DNA from: Clostridiales bacterium
GTDB taxonomy: Bacteria > Bacillota > Clostridia > Saccharofermentanales > Saccharofermentanaceae
Assembly (NCBI GenBank): GCA_017649645.1
Contig: JAGCGK010000193.1
Span: forward strand, 1-46,695
Length of the DNA stretch: 46,695 bases
Reading direction: 5' to 3'
A model generated the notes under the pieces. It did no database searches and was not told the DNA's origin. It worked only from the letters and a program-made list of their open reading frames with translations. This document shows positions 42,263 to 46,695 of the stretch, piece after piece; the first letter of the stretch is position 1, and each line of letters begins with the position of its first letter. A program made the position numbers and the translations under genes.

Positions 42263-43759
42263 ATGTTTCATTTATTCGAAAAGGTTAATAACGGTGGCGT
42301 ATACGTGATTGCCGAGATGAGTGCTAATCACGGAGGAAGTCTTGATAATGCTTTGGAAATCGTAAGGCAGGCTGCCTTAGCCGGCGCTGATTGCTTGAAG
42401 ATCCAGACATATACAGCTGATTCGATTACCATAGATTGTGATGAAGAACCTTTCCGCATCAAAGGCGGACTGTGGGACGGATACAATCTTTATGAGTTGT
42501 ACAAAGAAGCAGGAACACCTTACGAATGGCAGGCTCAGATAAAAGCAGAATGTGAAAGATGCGGAATTGATTTCTTGTCTACACCGTTTGACAATGACGC
42601 TGTTGATTTTCTTGAATCGATAGGTATTGAAGCATATAAGATTGCCAGCTTTGAAATGGTTGATATTCCTTTGATAGAATACACAGCTTCAAAAGGAAAA
42701 CCTATGATCATTTCATGTGGAATGGGAAGTATCGAAGAGATACAGGATTCCGTAAATGCATGCCGCAGAATGGGTAATGATCAAATAGTACTTCTTAAGT
42801 GTTGCAGTGAGTATCCTGCCAACTGGGATGATATGCATTTGGGAAACATTCCTGATATGAAGAAGAGATTTGGAACTTTGGTAGGATTATCTGACCACAG
42901 CATGGGAAGCATAGGCGCTGTTGTGGGTGTTTCCCTGGGTGCGAGTGTAGTTGAAAAACACATCAAACTGGATGATGTATCAAGCGTTGACAGTGAGTTC
43001 AGCATGAGCATCAAGGATTTCGCTTCAATGATAGATGACATCAAGGCTGCCAAAAAGATATCGCAGGGGCCGACATACGATCTGTCAGAAAAAGAAACTG
43101 CTTCCAAGGTTTTCAGGAGAAGTATATTTGCTGTAAAGGATATAAAGGAAGGAGAATTATTTTCGGAGGATAATATTCGTGTCATAAGACCGAGCAACGG
43201 AATCTCTCCTAAGTACTATAGTGAGATCCTGGGCACCGGATGCTGTAGGCACATCAAAAGAGGAGAGCCTCTTTTGACAGATGACATTAAAGACATTATC
43301 ACCGAGAAAAAAGAGAGCGGATTTGAATTAAGGACAGTAAAACCCGATGATATTGATCTGCTGTTTAACTGGGCTAATGAGCCGATAACAAGGAAAAATG
43401 CTTTCCATACGGAAAAGATCCCTTATGAAGATCATGAGAGATGGTTTTCCAAACTCCTGTCTGATCCTGATCAGCAGCAATATATCTTCTTGAAAAACGG
43501 AAAGCCGATAGGGCAGATCAGATTCTCGATGGATAAAGATGAGGCTTTGATCAGTTACAGCATATCTCCTGATGCCCGCGGATTGGGATACGGAGTGCTT
43601 ATGCTCGATATGGCAAAGAAAAAGATCCGTGAAGATCATCCTGAAGTCAAGAAATTGATAGGTCAGGTAAAAAAGGAAAATACAGCTTCTTTGAAGTGTT
43701 TCGAAAAGTGCGGTTTTGAAGAGGTCTTTCATCAGTTCGAGTATGATTATTCGAATTGA
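42263..43759 (+). CDS. pseI: Pseudaminic-acid-type synthase fused to a PseH-like acetyltransferase
   Basis: A 498-residue two-function protein. Residues 1-265 are the NeuB/PseI barrel: VIAEMSANHGGSLDNALEIV, CLKIQTYTADSIT, KIASFEMVDIPLI, LLKCCSEYPANWDDMHL and GLSDHSMGSIG, ending VEKHIKLDD. VDSEFSM favours PseI over NeuB, which has PDH there. Residues 285-343 are the SAF antifreeze-like domain. Residues 354-498 are a GNAT domain (FELRTVKPDDIDLLFNW, then ISYSISPDARGLGYGVLML and NTASLKCFEKCGFEEVF), similar to PseH, which acetylates the C4 amino group. The synthase condenses a 6-deoxy-2,4-diacetamido sugar with PEP. The fusion joins a late and an early step. Confidence 0.88.
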   Translation: MFHLFEKVNNGGVYVIAEMSANHGGSLDNALEIVRQAALAGADCLKIQTYTADSITIDCDEEPFRIKGGLWDGYNLYELYKEAGTPYEWQAQIKAECERCGIDFLSTPFDNDAVDFLESIGIEAYKIASFEMVDIPLIEYTASKGKPMIISCGMGSIEEIQDSVNACRRMGNDQIVLLKCCSEYPANWDDMHLGNIPDMKKRFGTLVGLSDHSMGSIGAVVGVSLGASVVEKHIKLDDVSSVDSEFSMSIKDFASMIDDIKAAKKISQGPTYDLSEKETASKVFRRSIFAVKDIKEGELFSEDNIRVIRPSNGISPKYYSEILGTGCCRHIKRGEPLLTDDIKDIITEKKESGFELRTVKPDDIDLLFNWANEPITRKNAFHTEKIPYEDHERWFSKLLSDPDQQQYIFLKNGKPIGQIRFSMDKDEALISYSISPDARGLGYGVLMLDMAKKKIREDHPEVKKLIGQVKKENTASLKCFEKCGFEEVFHQFEYDYSN

Positions 43760-43788
43760 TCGATATGGAAAGAATGAATGGTGCTGAT

Positions 43789-44838
43789 ATGAAAAGTATT
43801 GTTTTTCGAGCAGATGCAAACCCGGAAATAGGTATGGGCCACATCATGCGTTGTCTCTCGATCGCAGACGCTTTTTCAGGGGATTACAATGTGCTTTTCA
43901 TTCTTGCGGATAAGAGCCCGGCTAAGATCATATCAGACAGAGGATATGAGAGCATGGTGCTCGGATCAGATTACAGAAATCCTGATGATGAAGAAGCCTT
44001 TTGGCCTAAGGAAATCACCCCTGATCTCATAATTGTTGATTCGTATTTTGTTACCGATGATTATATGTCTTTTCTTCAAAAACGATGTGGGATATTGGTA
44101 TATGTTGATGATCTTATTGAACATCCGTTTAAGGTTGATGTCGTTATAAACTATAATGCCTATGCGGATGCAGAAAAGTATCAAAATCTATATGAAAAAG
44201 CGGGCATTGATGAGCCGAAATTAATGATCGGAACCGATTATGTGCCTCTCAGATCGGATTTTTATAATGTTCCGAACAAGATAACATCACCGGAAGTAAA
44301 AGATGTGTTGATCTCTACAGGTGGCGCTGATCCGATGCATCTGGCGATCGATATGGTAAAAGCTTTAAGTTCGGATGATGATAAGAAGTTCAATTTCCAT
44401 TTTCTGATCGGTGCGATGAATTCGGATAAGAAAGAGATATATTCCGCTTCTGAAGATAAGGCGAATGTTATCATTCATGAAAATGTAAGAGATATGAGAG
44501 CTTTGATCAGTAGTATGGATATTATTCTTTCAGCTTCCGGTTCAACTTTATATGAGGTCTGTGCATGCGGTATCCCGCTGATCACCTTTGTTATGGCGGA
44601 TAATCAGATATTAGGTGCGGATTCATTTGATAAGAGGGGACTTGCTGTATTTGCAGGTGATCTCAGAAATGAAAAGCGGGAAGATCGTGCAAATCTGTTG
44701 CTGGAAAAAATATATCACGTATCTGATGATTATCAGTTGCGGAAATCCATGGCCGAAACAATGCGAAAACTTGTTGATGGCCAAGGTGCCAGAAAGATCG
44801 TACAGGTATTATCCGATATTGAACGTTCTTCGAATTAG
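43789..44838 (+). CDS. pseG: PseG, UDP-sugar hydrolase of pseudaminic acid synthesis
   Basis: About 349 residues, a GT-B-like UDP-sugar hydrolase that releases UDP from UDP-2,4-diacetamido-2,4,6-trideoxy-L-altrose. FRADANPEIGMGHIMRCLSIA has the family's catalytic His and Gly loop; LIISTGGADPM and ILSASGSTLYEVCACGIPLI form the nucleotide-binding half. I chose ATG 43789, giving MKSIVFRADA, the usual family N-terminus; in-frame ATGs at 43765 and 43774 would add 5-8 residues and cannot be ruled out. Ribosome signals are weak at all three, so coupling to the upstream gene is likely. It follows the synthase by about 30 bases. Confidence 0.88.
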   Translation: MKSIVFRADANPEIGMGHIMRCLSIADAFSGDYNVLFILADKSPAKIISDRGYESMVLGSDYRNPDDEEAFWPKEITPDLIIVDSYFVTDDYMSFLQKRCGILVYVDDLIEHPFKVDVVINYNAYADAEKYQNLYEKAGIDEPKLMIGTDYVPLRSDFYNVPNKITSPEVKDVLISTGGADPMHLAIDMVKALSSDDDKKFNFHFLIGAMNSDKKEIYSASEDKANVIIHENVRDMRALISSMDIILSASGSTLYEVCACGIPLITFVMADNQILGADSFDKRGLAVFAGDLRNEKREDRANLLLEKIYHVSDDYQLRKSMAETMRKLVDGQGARKIVQVLSDIERSSN

Positions 44839-44884
44839 AGAGAGTAATATGTTAACATTTAAAAAAACGAGGTAAGAACAGTAA

Positions 44885-46009
44885 GTGAACGATAGCAAAA
44901 AGGGCTTGATCATAGTTTATGATCCTCACAATCTTTATCAGTTTATCTGGTACTATTGCCATGGCGGAAACGATCTGGAATGGGATGCGTTGTGTTTGCC
45001 TAATGACAGAAAAGGTGAATATATGCATTCTTATTGTGAGGCATCAGGTATATTCAAAAACGTAATTAAGGACGATAAGAATTTTAATACACTCCCTACC
45101 AAGGAAAAGCTTAAAGTATTTTTGGGAATGTTGGGTCACCTGATTATCGGAAAGAGAAGACAATACTGCAAGAAGATGCTGAACCAGTATGTTAACATTG
45201 ATGATTACGATAGGATCGTCGTGTTGACCGGCGTCGGAATCGTATCAGGTGCATGCATCGCGTTGAGCAAGGAAAAAGATATCGTAATCCTTGAAGACGG
45301 AGTCGGAGATTATTCGGAGCGAAAGAAGTGGATAAAACCCAAGAACCTTAAGTCGGTCTACCACTGGCAGGGCTTTATATTGTCACACATGGGATATAGC
45401 TGCCCGGGTTGGTATTATTTTGCTCATGAGAAGTATTGCCTGAAATTTAGTTCGAGACCAGATAAGATGCCCGCGAATATATATAGAGAGATCAGGCAGT
45501 TATATGAAGAAGAAGGAACAGATCAGGAACTATTAAAGACACTTATCGAACGGACATATCCTCAGATAGCTGAGATAGATTTTTCAAAGTATCAGACAAT
45601 ATTTCTTACATTGCCGTTGGTAGACTGTGTGCATAATACTGCTCCGTATCAGGAACGTCTGCAAAAGTTTTTCGCAGAGAGATATACGAGTATCATATTG
45701 AAAAAGCATCCTCGTGATCTCATGGAGTATGATTTCGGAGAGAAAGCCGAAGTATTTGAAATACCAAGTTCGATACCTGCCGAGGCTATCATGACTTACA
45801 TTAAGGATATGGATATCTATATGTGTGAATCCTGTTCTACGATCATGTATGCCAAACCATACGGATTAAAGTGTATGGTAATCATCCTTGACGGATACTA
45901 TGAGGAGAGCATTTCTGAAGGCGTTGAGTTTTCTGCGCCGTCTGAGGAGAGTATTCTTTCATATATCAGGGAATTCGGCAGTGAGGACTGCGTAACAGTA
46001 AAAGTATAA
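44885..46009 (+). CDS. Polysialyltransferase-like glycosyltransferase
   Basis: A 374-residue GT-B-like protein. It begins GLIIVYDPHNLYQFIWYY and has VVLTGVG, IVILEDGVGDYSER, then IILKKHPRDLMEYDF and IPSSIPAEAIMTYIKDMDIYMCESCSTIMY. The HPRD and the SST-like Ser/Thr segment resemble the CMP-sialic acid binding part of GT52 and other bacterial polysialyltransferases. As the last gene after the nonulosonate set it probably transfers the finished CMP-nonulosonate to a glycan or lipid acceptor. The start is GTG 44885 with GAGGT 12 bases upstream. The MutS-like gene starts 20 bases after its stop with a strong AAGGAG. Confidence 0.65.
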   Translation: MNDSKKGLIIVYDPHNLYQFIWYYCHGGNDLEWDALCLPNDRKGEYMHSYCEASGIFKNVIKDDKNFNTLPTKEKLKVFLGMLGHLIIGKRRQYCKKMLNQYVNIDDYDRIVVLTGVGIVSGACIALSKEKDIVILEDGVGDYSERKKWIKPKNLKSVYHWQGFILSHMGYSCPGWYYFAHEKYCLKFSSRPDKMPANIYREIRQLYEEEGTDQELLKTLIERTYPQIAEIDFSKYQTIFLTLPLVDCVHNTAPYQERLQKFFAERYTSIILKKHPRDLMEYDFGEKAEVFEIPSSIPAEAIMTYIKDMDIYMCESCSTIMYAKPYGLKCMVIILDGYYEESISEGVEFSAPSEESILSYIREFGSEDCVTVKV

Positions 46010-46029
46010 ATTCATAAGGAGTTGATGAC

Positions 46030-46695
46030 ATGGCAGTAGATATTAACAAGCCGATCAGTATCTTATATCCGAGGCAGGAGGAAGTAACCTACAGGCAGTT
46101 ATCCGGCCTTTCGTGCCATGATCTGGCTTTGGACGTATTGTGCCAGAAACTTGCAGGTGCTCCGAAGGAGGAAGCTCTTATCATGAGCATCCTTTCAAGG
46201 CTTACTACTGACCCTGAGGTCTCAAAATACCGACAGAAAGTCTTTGTCGATATCCTTAATCTTCCTGATCTTCGAAAAAAAATGATGGAGCTTCTCGACA
46301 AGATCCAGTACATCAAGGACTTTAAGACAATGAAACGTGGCTCCACCGAGCGCATGGGACTTTGGGATCTCCTTCATAAAATGGATGAGATCAACGATTA
46401 TATCGAATGCGTCGAAGCCATGCAGGAATGCCTTAAGAATGCCCCTATCAAGTCACAGGGACTTATAGACCTGCGTGAATATGTTAATGCCATCTATACT
46501 GAGTCTTTCTTCTCTGAGATGAAGAATGACATAAAAAAGATCAAGGCTGAGGCGTCCAGCGTCAAGAGCGTAACAGTCGGCATCAACGTAAACGAGCGTT
46601 TTGAAGCCAGCAGCCTCGGTCTCATCTCAATAAATAACGAGCCGTTTAAAAAGTCGAATATCGTAAGTAACTTCGCTGATGCTCTTAAGTCAAAA
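46030..46695 (+). CDS. MutS-family protein, N-terminal part (truncated by the window)
   Basis: An open frame from ATG 46030 to the window end (222 codons, no stop). The ribosome site AAGGAG lies at 46016-46021. The start PISILYPRQEEVTYRQLSG followed by LSCHDLALDVLC is typical of a Firmicutes MutS-related family lacking the mismatch-recognition domain. The rest (residues 60-222) is a helical lever or clamp region with LPDLRKKMMELLDKI, EYVNAIY and FFSEMKNDIKKIKAEA. The ATPase domain would follow beyond the window. It may be a MutS homologue with a role in DNA binding or repair; the link to the upstream glycan genes appears only positional. Confidence 0.7.
   Translation, partial: MAVDINKPISILYPRQEEVTYRQLSGLSCHDLALDVLCQKLAGAPKEEALIMSILSRLTTDPEVSKYRQKVFVDILNLPDLRKKMMELLDKIQYIKDFKTMKRGSTERMGLWDLLHKMDEINDYIECVEAMQECLKNAPIKSQGLIDLREYVNAIYTESFFSEMKNDIKKIKAEASSVKSVTVGINVNERFEASSLGLISINNEPFKKSNIVSNFADALKSK

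Noticed and set aside
38065-46009. Flagellin glycosylation island
   Set aside because: Nonulosonate genes often sit near flagellar genes, but no flagellar gene is visible; a flippase and lipid-type GT2 point to a surface polysaccharide instead.

Overview
The window looks like a chromosomal piece of an anaerobic, low-to-medium GC Firmicute of class Clostridia, probably a gut or rumen Lachnospiraceae/Oscillospiraceae relative. This rests on gene content (DUF3793 next to flavodoxin, nickel and lactate-racemase maturation genes, cytoplasmic GH27/GH5/GH13 enzymes, bacilli-type lipoproteins), on G-rich Shine-Dalgarno sites and on TATAAT-type promoters. I saw no rRNA, tRNA, CRISPR array, insertion sequence or phage gene. 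Genus cannot be set from the sequence alone.

Layout. 1-4309: a truncated MFS transporter, a DUF4298 protein, a ZIP metal transporter and a membrane-anchored XRE regulator, followed by a compact metal-response block. That block holds an HMA-domain protein, a DUF3793 protein and a flavodoxin, and four copies of one palindrome (GTTAGC-N4-GCTAAC) next to promoter elements. 4338-9495: enolase, a membrane protein, a phosphoribosyltransferase, a MEMO-like/AMMECR1 pair, and a convergent ferredoxin-type aldo/keto reductase. 9649-13315: two paralogous acidic lipoproteins and NADH pyrophosphatase (nudC). 13391-23650: carbohydrate and envelope functions (GH5, GH27 with an inserted domain, a small SLH-like protein, a MarR regulator, a GT-C-like membrane protein, a lipase, GH13, a HAD phosphatase, a Pr6Pr-like membrane protein). 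23655-28421: a nickel operon, larB-larC-nikMN-cbiQ-cbiO, behind a leader with its own promoter and a strong terminator-like hairpin.

28442-46009 is a surface-glycan locus of about 17 kb. The first part (rfbA, rfbB, a large membrane protein, an ATP-grasp ligase, a GT2 transferase, a divergent PLP enzyme, a DRE-TIM aldolase, a Wzx-type flippase) is tightly packed, with several overlapping genes. A second promoter at 37933-37961 precedes a nonulosonate (pseudaminic-acid-like) set: PseC-type aminotransferase, aldo/keto reductase, SpsF-type cytidylyltransferase, class III aminotransferase, a PseI synthase fused to a PseH-like acetyltransferase, PseG hydrolase, and a polysialyltransferase-like transferase. 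The PseB dehydratase and the RmlC/RmlD enzymes are not in the window. The window ends inside a MutS-family gene.

Best candidates for something undescribed: (1) the four-copy palindrome regulon, including two copies ahead of a short terminator-bounded transcript upstream of enolase; (2) the leader of the lar/nickel operon; (3) the ATP-grasp + PLP enzyme + aldolase module inside the glycan locus, which could make and attach an unusual amino- or hydroxy-acid; (4) the PseI-GNAT fusion with its extra class III aminotransferase and reductase; (5) the GH27 enzyme with a beta-rich domain inside its barrel. All functions here are inferred from sequence reading; no searches were run.
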